Positions 1 to 6,842 of a stretch of DNA of 10,200 nucleotides are shown here, piece by piece. The notes beneath the pieces are model-generated. The model saw only the letters and a program-made list of their open reading frames with translations. It had not been told where the DNA came from and ran no database searches. The first letter of the stretch is position 1. Every line of letters begins with the position of its first letter. The DNA lies in the NCBI GenBank assembly GCA_002415895.1, contig DIAV01000091.1, positions 7,891 through 18,090 of the forward strand, written 5' to 3'. Position numbers and translations under genes: made by a program. Origin of the DNA: Anaerolineales bacterium UBA5069 (GTDB taxonomy: Bacteria > Chloroflexota > Anaerolineae > Caldilineales > Caldilineaceae).

Positions 1-285
1 AGCAGCTTTGACCCGCGCAATCGCGTTGTGCGTTGCACAGTCAACGACAGCGTGCGCCAGGAAAGCAACATCGACAAGATGATCTTCTCCATTCCCCACG
101 TCATTGCTTACGTGTCACAAGCAATGACGCTGATGCCGGGCGATCTCATTCTCATGGGCACGCCCGAAGGGATTAGCCCCGTGCAGCCAGGCGATGTGAT
201 GACGGTTGAGGTGGAAGGGCTGGGGGTGTTGCGCAACGCTGTGATCAGCGAGGCGGAACATAGGCGCAGGATTGAATCAGTATAG
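1..285 (+). CDS. Fumarylacetoacetate hydrolase (FAH) family protein, C-terminal part, cut by window edge
   Basis: Frame 1 is open from the first base to the TAG at 283-285 and gives the last 94 residues of a protein that starts upstream. The visible part matches the C-terminal half of the FAH catalytic fold: a VND..RQ stretch (the family's VNGe.rQ), a MIFSIPHVIAYVS helix, then MTLMPGDLILMGTPEGI and a pGD..tVEVEGLGVLRN ending. The GTPEG turn and the E.EGLG.L.N strand are hallmarks of the family, whose members hydrolyse or isomerise beta-diketo acids, or decarboxylate them, using a divalent metal (aromatic catabolism, oxaloacetate clean-up). The metal-binding Glu residues lie in the missing part and the subfamily cannot be told, so no substrate is assigned. 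The gap to argF is 109 nt with no clear terminator; co-transcription is possible but not shown. Confidence 0.88.
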   Translation, partial: SSFDPRNRVVRCTVNDSVRQESNIDKMIFSIPHVIAYVSQAMTLMPGDLILMGTPEGISPVQPGDVMTVEVEGLGVLRNAVISEAEHRRRIESV

Positions 286-394
286 GGTGCATGCCTGCGG
301 CTGCCCTGCCATCTCTGCGGAACCTGCATACACTTGGAGCCTCTGAATCAATCCTGCGCACCGAGGCTGGTGCGCTGCAACTGGAGCACTGCGC

Positions 395-1327
395 ATGACA
401 ATTGAGTCGTTGTCTCACTTTCCTGATCTGCAATCTGTCTCATCCGAGCAATTCTGGGGGCTTCTGCATCTGGCGGCGCGCCTCAAGGATGAGCGCAAAC
501 GCCTGGGCGCCAACGCACCGGTTTGCGCGGGCAAAGCGCTGGCCATGGTCTTCACCAAACCCAGCCTGCGCACACGCGTCAGCTTTGAAATGGGCATGCA
601 TCACCTGGGCGGCACAGCGCTTTATCTCAGCCCTGCGGAAATTGGCCTGGGCACACGCGAGAGTGCGCCCGATGTGGCACGCGTCCTGGGCGGCTACTGC
701 GACGGCATCATGGCGCGCGTCTTTGAGCACAAGCACATCCTCGAGATGATGGAGTGGGGCACCGTGCCCGTCATCAACGGCCTGTCGGACTTCAGCCACC
801 CCTGCCAGGCGCTGGCCGACATTATGACCATTTGGGAGCACCTGGGTGACCCGTCCAAGCTTACACTCGCCTATGTGGGCGACGGCAGCAATAACGTGGC
901 CACCAGCCTCATGCAGGCTGCAGGCAAGGTGGGCATGAAGATGTGCGTGGTCGCCCCTGCAGGCTACCAGCCCGATGCGCAGGTGCTTGCCGACAGCGGG
1001 GCCGATGTCTATGTAAGCGCTGACCCCGACGCCGTGGCCGGGGCCGATGTGCTCTATACCGATGTGTGGACAAGCATGGGCCAGGAGAGCGAGCGCGATG
1101 TGCGTCTGGCCCTCTTCCCACCCTACCAGGTGAATGAGGATTTGATCGCACGCACGCAGAATCCCAACGTGCGTGTCTTGCATTGCCTGCCCGCCCATCG
1201 CGGCGAAGAAATTACCGACGCCGTGGCCGACGGCCCTGCGAGCCTGCTCTTCCCGCAGGCGCACAACCGCCTCCATGCGCAGAAAGCGATCCTCGCGCAT
1301 CTGCTGGGCGGCGTGGCGTTGGAGTAG
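395..1327 (+). CDS. argF: Ornithine carbamoyltransferase
   Basis: Transfers the carbamoyl group of carbamoyl phosphate to ornithine, giving citrulline, in cytoplasmic arginine synthesis. The 310-residue length is normal for the family. The carbamoyl-phosphate loop FTKPSLRTR is at 53-61, followed by VSFE. HPCQ is at 135-138 and leads into [17 protein letters not shown] (223-231) is the ornithine-side SMG loop. [10 protein letters not shown] (263-272) carries the Cys that contacts ornithine, and [10 protein letters not shown] is the C-terminal signature. These motifs favour OTCase over aspartate or putrescine carbamoyltransferase. The phosphate loop reads S-L-R-T-R where S-T-R-T-R is usual; this is probably a natural variant. 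The ATG at 395 has GGAG at 383-386, eight bases upstream. No other arg gene is in the window. A direct/inverted repeat begins about 8 nt after the stop. Confidence 0.96.
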   Translation: MTIESLSHFPDLQSVSSEQFWGLLHLAARLKDERKRLGANAPVCAGKALAMVFTKPSLRTRVSFEMGMHHLGGTALYLSPAEIGLGTRESAPDVARVLGGYCDGIMARVFEHKHILEMMEWGTVPVINGLSDFSHPCQALADIMTIWEHLGDPSKLTLAYVGDGSNNVATSLMQAAGKVGMKMCVVAPAGYQPDAQVLADSGADVYVSADPDAVAGADVLYTDVWTSMGQESERDVRLALFPPYQVNEDLIARTQNPNVRVLHCLPAHRGEEITDAVADGPASLLFPQAHNRLHAQKAILAHLLGGVALE

Positions 1328-1335
1328 AAGTCAAT

Positions 1336-1432
1336 GGTTGATTGGGTGATTGGGTGATTGGTTGATTGGTAACCGGGAGACCTGCACCAGCTACCAATCA
1401 CCCAATCAACCAGTCACCTAATCACCCAGTCA
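1336..1432. repeat. Octamer-based inverted repeat between argF and cdaA (copy 1)
   Basis: The 145-nt gap between argF and cdaA is mostly this element. The left arm holds four tandem octamers of the form TGATTGGK at 1339-1370. The right arm, 1393-1432, holds five octamers of the complementary form (CCCAATCA and variants). Bases 1336-1353 pair perfectly with 1394-1411 (18 bp), around a spacer of about 40 nt that holds the unrelated stretch 1371-1392. The identical 18-mer GGTTGATTGGGTGATTGG recurs at 6187-6204. The element could fold in RNA, or as a cruciform in DNA, and the octamers allow slipped pairing. No T-run follows, so it is not a standard intrinsic terminator. Bases 1433-1472 show only a weak GAGG (1458-1461) ahead of the cdaA start. 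Confidence 0.85.
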
Positions 1433-1472
1433 CCATTTCACACCTTTCCGCCCCACCGAGGCACTGTCGCCC

Positions 1473-2270
1473 GTGTCTGAAATTCTGGCCTACCTGAGCA
1501 ACCTGCGCGATCCGAGCAACCTGCTCGACATCGCGCTTGTCGCCCTCATCATCTTCGCGGTCTTGCGCCTCTTCCAAGGGACGCAGGCCATGCAGTTGGC
1601 GCGCGGCGTGCTCCTGGTTGTCCTGGTGACACTGGTTCTGAGCCAAACGTTTGACCTGATCGCCTTCAACTGGCTGCTGCGCACGGCATCGCCCATGCTG
1701 CTGGTCTCAATCCCGGTGATCTTTCAGCCGGAATTGCGGCGCGCACTTGAGCGGCTCGGCCGTTCGGCGCCCGCCTTCCTGCGGCGCGGCACGGACAATA
1801 CAGTCTCACAGCGGCTTGTGAATGAAATTGCCCAGGCCACCGAACAGTTGGCGCGCCGACGCACGGGGGCGCTGGTTGTCTTCGAAGGCGTGACGGGCCT
1901 GGAAGATATTATTGATCGCGGCGTGCGTCTTGATGCCGCGATTAGCGCCGAATTGCTCGTGACGATCTTCTGGCCCAACACACCGCTGCATGACGGCGCC
2001 GCCATCCTGCGCGGCGAGCAGATTATTGCCGCCGGCTGCGTGCTGCCGCTGGCCACGCAGGATTTGGGTGATCCCCAAATCGGCACGCGTCACCGTGCCG
2101 CCGTGGGCGTTACCGAGCAGACCGACGCCATGTCGCTCGTCGTTTCCGAAGAAACGGGCAACATTTCCGTTGCGCGCAACGGGCGCATTGTGCGTGTGGA
2201 AGCGGGGCAACTGCGCAGGATCCTGACGGAGTTCTACCGTCCCGCCACAATCACCGAGCCTGAAGCATAA
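1473..2270 (+). CDS. cdaA: Diadenylate cyclase CdaA (c-di-AMP synthase), membrane-bound
   Basis: Condenses two ATP into the second messenger c-di-AMP, which governs potassium and osmolyte balance and cell-wall stability. The 265 residues fit CdaA (about 270). Three membrane helices come first (roughly 17-33, 41-60 and 64-84), then a linker helix (about 85-125) and the cytoplasmic DAC domain. Both catalytic signatures are present: DGAAI at 174-178 in the context [10 protein letters not shown], and RHRAA at 206-210 in the context GTRHRAAVG. The TGALVVFEG strand (131-139) and the VVSEETG..SVA..G stretch near 223-238 are also typical. The start is GTG (1473) with only a weak GAGG 11 nt upstream. 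cdaR, its usual partner, begins 30 nt downstream, so the two are very likely co-transcribed. Confidence 0.96.
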   Translation: MSEILAYLSNLRDPSNLLDIALVALIIFAVLRLFQGTQAMQLARGVLLVVLVTLVLSQTFDLIAFNWLLRTASPMLLVSIPVIFQPELRRALERLGRSAPAFLRRGTDNTVSQRLVNEIAQATEQLARRRTGALVVFEGVTGLEDIIDRGVRLDAAISAELLVTIFWPNTPLHDGAAILRGEQIIAAGCVLPLATQDLGDPQIGTRHRAAVGVTEQTDAMSLVVSEETGNISVARNGRIVRVEAGQLRRILTEFYRPATITEPEA

Positions 2271-2300
2271 GATTCCGCCAATGACGGGTACACTTGCTGC

Positions 2301-3821
2301 GTGAGCGATATTGTTTCCACGTCCCCAACTGAAACAAAAACCGCGCCGGCGCGCAGTGCGCGCCGGCCTTGGCGCGGTTTCGCGGGACAATTGGGCACGC
2401 TCTTTCTCTCGCTGGCGCTGGCCGTCGTCATCTGGCTGATCGCCGTCAGCCAGGAGAACCCGCTCATTACACAAGAGTTCCCCGAGCGGATTTCGATTAC
2501 CGTGCATGGTCTCGACGCATCGCTCCAGCCGGTGCAGGACCTGGGCACGCAAAGCGTCCGCGTGACGGCACGCGCCGCGCGCTCAGCCTGGGATGACCTC
2601 TCCGTCAGCAACTTCACAGTCTCGGTGGACCTCACAGGGATGGGCACAGGCACGCATGATGTGACACTCGTGGGAGGCGTAAGCGACCCGCGCGTCACTG
2701 TCCTTAGCTTGAGCCCGCCCAGCCTGCGCATTCAACTGGACCCGCTCATTGCCAAGGATATGCCCGTTACTGTGCAAGTACTCGACGCCCCCGCCTTTGG
2801 CTACGACTGGCAAACGCCCATCGTTACGCCGCCCACCATTACCGTGAGCGGCCCTGCCACGCAGGTGGACCTTGTCGACGAAATCTATGCGCCGGTTTAC
2901 CTCCTCAATGCCAAAAGCCAGGTGGAGCGCACAGTGGAGTTGCGCCCCACCAATCGGCAGAACCAGCTTGTCGAGGGGGTTACGCTCTCTACAAGCGTTG
3001 TTAACGTCGTCGTGCCTGTAGAGCAATGGCCCGGCCGCAAGGAAGTGGCTGTGCGCACCAACCTGGTCGGCCAGCCCGCGCCCGGCTATCGCCTGAGCAC
3101 CGTGCGCGCCGAACCCTCCACTGTGGTGCTGCAAGGCGCTGCCGATTTGCTGGCGACTGTGCCCGGCTTTATTGAGACAGAGCCGCTCTCGATTGAAGGC
3201 GCAACCACAGAGGTGCGCCGCCGCATGAACCTGGTTGTACCCTCTGGCGTTACCGTCTTCGATGGCGATACGGTTCAGGTTGCCGTGAGCATCTCGCCGG
3301 TGGAGGGTGGCACCACAGTCAACGTGCGGCCCATCAAGCAGGGGCTGGGCAATGGCCTGCAAGCCACTGTCTCACCCGAAACCGTGGACGTGATCCTGAG
3401 CGGCGCGATACCGCTGCTCGAATCGCTCAACACCGACGACATGTTCGTCTTTCTGGATTTGTCGGGGCTGCTGCCGGGCACGCACGTCGTCAAACCGCGC
3501 GTCGTGCTGCCGGATGGGATTTCGGCGGATGGCGTGCTGCCTGAAACGACTGAGGTGGTCATTACAGCGCTACCAATTGACATGATCACGCCGCCCAGCA
3601 CGCCGCCAACTCGAGAGGGTACAGGCACACCCACCGAAACGCCCAATGCATCTGATGTTGGATCAATGGGAACGCTCACGCCGCCTGTAGAAGCGGGCGC
3701 GACGATCACGGCAACAAGTCCTGCGCCTGCTGCTCCAGTGGCAACGGCAATACCGAAAACACCAACGCAACAGGCGACACCGGCGCAATCACCGAGACCG
3801 CCCATTACGCCCACACCTTAA
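2301..3821 (+). CDS. cdaR: YbbR-domain protein CdaR, regulator of CdaA
   Basis: Membrane-anchored extracytoplasmic protein that modulates CdaA in characterised species. Its 506 residues begin with a short basic cytoplasmic segment (1-30, RSARRPWR) and one membrane helix (31-49). Four YbbR-like beta repeats follow, at roughly 57-146, 152-240, 248-332 and 338-424; each ends in a hydrophobic V.V strand and several contain the turn typical of YbbR domains (SPP/EPS/SPE). Residues 429-506 form a low-complexity Thr/Pro/Ala tail rich in TP, probably an unstructured extracellular extension. The start is GTG 30 nt after the cdaA stop, with a weak ribosome site; the ATG at 2281 is out of frame. A strong GC hairpin lies in codons 15-23. 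der follows 15 nt downstream, whereas in Firmicutes glmM is the usual third gene. Confidence 0.92.
   Translation: MSDIVSTSPTETKTAPARSARRPWRGFAGQLGTLFLSLALAVVIWLIAVSQENPLITQEFPERISITVHGLDASLQPVQDLGTQSVRVTARAARSAWDDLSVSNFTVSVDLTGMGTGTHDVTLVGGVSDPRVTVLSLSPPSLRIQLDPLIAKDMPVTVQVLDAPAFGYDWQTPIVTPPTITVSGPATQVDLVDEIYAPVYLLNAKSQVERTVELRPTNRQNQLVEGVTLSTSVVNVVVPVEQWPGRKEVAVRTNLVGQPAPGYRLSTVRAEPSTVVLQGAADLLATVPGFIETEPLSIEGATTEVRRRMNLVVPSGVTVFDGDTVQVAVSISPVEGGTTVNVRPIKQGLGNGLQATVSPETVDVILSGAIPLLESLNTDDMFVFLDLSGLLPGTHVVKPRVVLPDGISADGVLPETTEVVITALPIDMITPPSTPPTREGTGTPTETPNASDVGSMGTLTPPVEAGATITATSPAPAAPVATAIPKTPTQQATPAQSPRPPITPTP
2345..2367 (+). other. GC-rich perfect hairpin inside the start of cdaR
   Basis: Bases 2345-2354 (GCCGGCGCGC) are the exact reverse complement of 2358-2367, with a 3-nt loop AGT. 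A second, competing pairing joins CCGCGCC at 2341-2347 with GGCGCGG at 2371-2377. The stem is entirely G/C and sits about 45 nt after the cdaR GTG. It could slow early translation or lower CdaR output relative to CdaA. It may also be chance in GC-rich code for Ala-Arg-Ser-Ala-Arg-Arg; no regulatory role is shown. Confidence 0.45.
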
Positions 3822-3836
3822 CGGAGAATCGATTCC

Positions 3837-5207
3837 ATGGCGCAACGCAAACCTGTTGTCGCGCTGGTTGGGCGCCCCAATGTTGGGAAATCCACCCTCT
3901 TCAATCGCTTGACGGGCCGACGCACGGCCATTGTTGAAGATGTACCCGGCACCACCCGCGACCGTATCTACGGTGAATCCTTCTGGAATGGCGTCGGCTT
4001 CCTTGTGGTCGACACGGGCGGCCTTGAGGCCGATAGCGAAGTGACCACCACCAAGGAGGATCGCTCCGCCGGCTCAGCCCAATTCCTGGCCCACATTCGC
4101 AACCAGGTGCAGGTGGCGCTGGACGAATCCGACGCGATTATTCTCGTTGTGGATGGGCGCGAGGGCGTCACTGCTGCAGACCAGGACATTGCAGAATTGC
4201 TGCGCCTTACCAACAAGCCAATTTTCGTGGCTTCCAACAAGGCCGAGAGCCAGACTGCGCGCCTGAACGCCGTGGAATTCTGGAACCTGGGCCTCTCCGA
4301 ACCCTTCCCAATCTCGGCCTACCATGGCGACGGCGTGGGCGATATGCTCGATGTACTGGTGACTGCGCTGCCCGCCTATCCTGACGAAGACTCGGAAGAA
4401 AACGCCATCTCGATTGCGATTGTGGGCCGCCCCAACGTGGGCAAGAGCAGCCTCCTCAATGCGTTGTTGGGCCGCGAACGCGCGATTGTGAGCAACATCC
4501 CCGGCACCACGCGCGACTCCATTGACACAGAACTGATCTACGACGGCCAGCCGATTACCGTGATTGACACAGCAGGCATTCGCCGCCGCGGCAGCGTGGA
4601 ACCGGGCATTGAAAAGTATAGTGTGCTGCGCTCCATGCAGGCGATCGACCGCGCCGACGTGGCCCTGCTGCTTATCGATGCCGTCGATGGCGTCACCGCG
4701 CAGGATGCCCACGTGGCCGGTTACGTGCTTGAAAAAATGAAGAGCGTTGTTGTCGTGGTCAACAAATGGGATGCCATCGAGAAGGACGAGCATACGATGG
4801 ATGCCTTTGCCGAGACGGTGCGCGAGGAGTTGAAGTTCTTGCGCTACGTGCCGGTGCTCTTCATTAGTGCGCTCACCAAGCAGCGGGTGCATCGTGTGCT
4901 GCCCACTGTGCTCGAGGTGGCCGAGGCGCGTAACCACCGCGTCAGCACAGGTGACTTCAACAACATGCTGCGCACAGCCTATGATGCCATCTCGGCGCCC
5001 ACGCAAAATGGTCGGCCGTTGCGCATCTACTACGGCACACAGGTGAGTGTTGCACCGCCAACCTTCGCCATCTTCGTCAATGACGTGGACATTGTTCACT
5101 TTTCCTACGAGCGCTATCTGGAAAATCGCCTGCGCGAGTTCTACCCCTTCCTGGGCACACCCGTGCGCCTGCTCTTCCGCGCTCAACGCCGGGAGCAAAG
5201 TACGTGA
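3837..5207 (+). CDS. der: Ribosome assembly GTPase Der (EngA), two GTPase domains
   Basis: Essential double-Era GTPase needed for 50S subunit maturation. The length, 456 residues, is at the upper end of the usual range (about 435-490). G domain 1: P-loop GRPNVGKST at 12-20, PGTTRD 37-42, DTGG 59-62, and an NKAE G4 motif at 134-137 in place of NKxD. G domain 2: GRPNVGKSS at 197-205, PGTTRD 222-227, DTAG 244-247, NKWD 309-312, then SALTKQRV near 344. The KH-like C-terminal domain (about 360-456) contains GRPLRIYYGTQ and ends NRLREFYPFLGTPVRL. Compared with typical Der, about a dozen extra residues (TTTKEDRSAGSA, near 70-82) follow the switch II region of domain 1. The ATG has GGAG at 3823-3826. 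The stop overlaps the next start by four bases. Confidence 0.97.
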   Translation: MAQRKPVVALVGRPNVGKSTLFNRLTGRRTAIVEDVPGTTRDRIYGESFWNGVGFLVVDTGGLEADSEVTTTKEDRSAGSAQFLAHIRNQVQVALDESDAIILVVDGREGVTAADQDIAELLRLTNKPIFVASNKAESQTARLNAVEFWNLGLSEPFPISAYHGDGVGDMLDVLVTALPAYPDEDSEENAISIAIVGRPNVGKSSLLNALLGRERAIVSNIPGTTRDSIDTELIYDGQPITVIDTAGIRRRGSVEPGIEKYSVLRSMQAIDRADVALLLIDAVDGVTAQDAHVAGYVLEKMKSVVVVVNKWDAIEKDEHTMDAFAETVREELKFLRYVPVLFISALTKQRVHRVLPTVLEVAEARNHRVSTGDFNNMLRTAYDAISAPTQNGRPLRIYYGTQVSVAPPTFAIFVNDVDIVHFSYERYLENRLREFYPFLGTPVRLLFRAQRREQST

Positions 5208-6184
5208 CGCGTTTTGTACGCACCTACAGCGTTGAGCTGGCACTGGTCAGTGCGCTTGCGTTGGCGGTGCTCTTTTTTGGCTACCTCGCCGTGGGGCTTT
5301 TCCCGCGTGATGCGGGCGAAGAGGACTTCGCCGGCAGTCGCGCGTTGGCAGCCGCCGGGCGACAAATGGCCTTCGGCGCACGCACCACAGCCACGCAAAG
5401 CAATCTGGACATGGGCGCATGGCTCATTGAACAACTCACCTCCGCCGGCTGGGATGTGGTGATCCAGCAGTTCTCTGCGGGTGAAGTCGTCAAGGGGCGC
5501 AACCTGATTGCAATCCGCTCGCCTGCACAGCCGCTTGGCGCCACTGCCCCTGCAGCCTTCCCCGTGGGCATTCTGGCTACACACTACGATACCCGCCTGG
5601 CTGCCGACAGCGACCCCTTGCCCGAAAACCAAACCAGCCCCGCGCCCGGGGCCAACAATGGCGCGTCCGGCGTCGCCGTGCTCCTTGAATTGGCGCGCAC
5701 GCTTGACGTGGACGAATCCGGCCACACCCTGTGCCTGGCTTTCTTTGACGCCGACGCCAACGACGGCTTGCCCGGCTGGCAGGGCCGCCTGGGCAGCAGC
5801 CACTTCGCGCGCACTGTTGCGCAAGATGTGCCCCGTTGCGCAGCACCCGCCTTTGTGGTTGCGCTGGACCAGGTGGGCGGCGACAATGCACGCTTCCGCC
5901 AGGATGCAAACGGCGATCCGGCGCTGAACGCGGCGATCTGGGCGCAGGCCGAGGCGCTGGGCTTCAACGACACCTTCCTGCCCGAAACAGCTCCCGCCAC
6001 ACGCAATGCCCACACGCCATTGCAGCAAAACGGCGTGCCTGGCTCTTTGATTACAGATGTAGGCTACACGGCGGGCGCAACCCTGGCAGATACAGTCGAT
6101 CGTTTGAGTGAGGCGACGCTGCTGCGCGTGGGGCGGACACTGGAAGCGTGGCTCGAGCGAGGGGCGCAATTCGGAGAGAGGTAA
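5204..6184 (+). CDS. Membrane-anchored M28 (Zn-peptidase/glutaminyl-cyclase-like) protein, probably catalytically degenerate
   Basis: 326 residues: an N-terminal signal anchor (about 10-33), then an M28-type alpha/beta domain facing outside the membrane. Recognisable family blocks, in order, are ILATHYDTR (H127, D129), a PGANNGASGVAVLLELAR block (149-165), LAFFDADANDGLPGW (178-192), GSSHFAR, VALDQVGG (D222), AHTPL (H270) and DVGYTAGATLADTVDRLS (285-302). In active relatives of this type the second block reads GANDGASG, the third FFDAED, and the last Y..WHT.ADT. Here the bridging Asp is Asn152, the ED pair is Asp184-Ala185, and the final zinc-ligand His is Ala292. H127, D222 and H270 remain. 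The fold is well supported; peptidase or cyclase activity is doubtful. Translation is probably coupled to der: the GTG start lies in GTGA overlapping the der stop, with GGGAG at 5191-5195. The substrate or partner is unknown. Confidence 0.85.
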   Translation: MTRFVRTYSVELALVSALALAVLFFGYLAVGLFPRDAGEEDFAGSRALAAAGRQMAFGARTTATQSNLDMGAWLIEQLTSAGWDVVIQQFSAGEVVKGRNLIAIRSPAQPLGATAPAAFPVGILATHYDTRLAADSDPLPENQTSPAPGANNGASGVAVLLELARTLDVDESGHTLCLAFFDADANDGLPGWQGRLGSSHFARTVAQDVPRCAAPAFVVALDQVGGDNARFRQDANGDPALNAAIWAQAEALGFNDTFLPETAPATRNAHTPLQQNGVPGSLITDVGYTAGATLADTVDRLSEATLLRVGRTLEAWLERGAQFGER

Positions 6185-6250
6185 TTGGTTGATTGGGTGA
6201 TTGGAGATCGAATGCAATCACCCAATCACCCACTTACCATTTACCACTTA
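6182..6250. repeat. Octamer-based inverted repeat at the convergent junction (copy 2)
   Basis: The left arm is built of TAATTGGT (6182-6189), TGATTGGG and TGATTGGA (to 6205). The right arm starts at 6215 with CAATCA, CCCAATCA and CCCACTTA, then degenerates into heptamers (CCATTTA, CCACTTA). Bases 6187-6203 pair with 6215-6231 in 16 of 17 positions around an 11-nt loop. The 18-mer at 6187-6204 is identical to 1336-1353. The TAA stop of the M28 gene lies in the first octamer, and the TAA stop of the opposite-strand lipoprotein gene lies in the last unit. The hairpin sits between two converging genes, but no T-run follows on either strand. Confidence 0.85.
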
Positions 6251-6748
6251 CCCCTCCACATCGATCTCCAGCTCGCGTATCCACCAGCGCCCGTCGCGGC
6301 GCGTGAAGTGCCACGTATCTACGCCATTGTGCACGGTTGCGCTGTCGCCCCTCACGGCGACCTGGATGGGCGGGAGTGTTTGCAGCGGCGGCGGCGGGCT
6401 GGGGAAAACGGCCACGGTGTAGCGATCGAGAATTGCAGCGCGCCCGCGCCATGTATAGTCGTCGGCGGGGCCGGGCGCTCCGCGCACCTCCCGAATGCTT
6501 GCATCGGCATCCCACAGCGCGGCCAGCGTCGCCAGGTCCAGCGTAGCGGCGGCGTTGCGCTCGGCAAGGATGAGCGAGCCGGGGTCATTGCCCAGGGCGA
6601 CAGCGGGTGTACTGGCGGGCTGGGCTGGGCTGGGTGGCGCGACCGGGGCCGTGCTGTAAAGGGGCGACGCCCTGCACGCAGCCAGCGTTAGGCTGCACAG
6701 CACAAGGGCGATGCATACGCCGCGCCGCAGGCAGACGCTTTGGCTCAT
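6248..6748 (-). CDS. Predicted lipoprotein with NTF2/SnoaL-like domain
   Basis: 166 residues from the ATG at 6748. The N-terminus is a classic lipoprotein signal: basic LRR at 7-9, hydrophobic core 11-22, and lipobox LAAC with the acylated Cys at 25. A Pro/Ala linker (about 33-50) follows, then a domain of about 110 residues. It shows an alpha-helical start (LILAERNAAATLDLATLAALWD), a DDYTWRGRAAILDRY segment and closing strands with DGRWWIRELEI, the pattern of NTF2/SnoaL-like domains, which often bind small ligands. The function is unknown. An upstream in-frame ATG at 6802 has a strong GGAGG, but the 18 codons it adds have low GC at the third position and would lengthen the signal peptide awkwardly, so 6748 is preferred. 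The gene is divergent from lgt, whose product would lipidate it. Confidence 0.78.
   Translation of the reverse strand: MSQSVCLRRGVCIALVLCSLTLAACRASPLYSTAPVAPPSPAQPASTPAVALGNDPGSLILAERNAAATLDLATLAALWDADASIREVRGAPGPADDYTWRGRAAILDRYTVAVFPSPPPPLQTLPPIQVAVRGDSATVHNGVDTWHFTRRDGRWWIRELEIDVEG
6617..6634 (+). other. Candidate G-quadruplex (four GGG runs, 2-nt loops)
   Basis: The plus strand reads GGGCTGGGCTGGGCTGGG: four G3 runs, each separated by CT. This meets the standard short-loop quadruplex pattern. It lies in the template strand of the lipoprotein gene, in the part coding for the Pro/Ser/Ala linker. It could reflect only the repetitive CCC/GCC codons of that linker. No function is shown. Confidence 0.5.
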
Positions 6749-6769
6749 TCGCTCGACGCAATCTATACT
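6740..6769 (+). promoter_or_regulatory. Possible sigma-70 promoter for lgt
   Basis: TTGGCT at 6740-6745 and TATACT at 6764-6769 are 18 nt apart and match the -35/-10 consensus at 4/6 and 5/6. Transcription would start near 6776, about 65 nt before the lgt ATG. The reverse strand of the same -10 reads TATAGAT, placed about 12 nt before the lipoprotein ATG, so one AT-rich spot may serve divergent promoters. This rests on consensus matching only. Confidence 0.35.
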
Positions 6770-6842
6770 GGGTGCGGCTGCTTTTCCAGCCTGCTGCTCC
6801 ATCTTTTCCTCCCGCAACCCTCTTCCATCCGGAGTTCTCTGC

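Noticed and set aside
286..394. RNA gene or riboswitch upstream of argF
   Set aside because: No recognisable ARG box, riboswitch core or tRNA-like fold was seen in these 109 nt; only the GGAG ribosome site is clear.
440..1300. Minus-strand open frame (286 codons) opposite argF
   Set aside because: Antisense shadow of a gene with all OTCase motifs.
1336..1432. CRISPR array or intrinsic terminator after argF
   Set aside because: The units are only 8 nt with no spacers, so it is not CRISPR; no T-run follows the stem, so it is not a standard terminator.
4074..5243. Long minus-strand open frame (389 codons) opposite der
   Set aside because: Antisense shadow of a clearly recognised gene in GC-rich DNA; His/Ala/Gln-rich product with no known motif.
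5183..6217. Minus-strand open frame (344 codons) opposite the M28 gene
   Set aside because: Shadow in GC-rich code; it runs into the repeat at one end and shows no family features.
6185..6691. Plus-strand open frames opposite the lipoprotein gene
   Set aside because: They begin in the repeat and lie antisense to a gene with a clear lipoprotein signal and NTF2-like pattern.
6711..6842. Longer start for lgt at 6711
   Set aside because: It adds 44 residues with no family match, overlaps the divergent lipoprotein gene, and ignores the good GGAG in front of the ATG at 6843.
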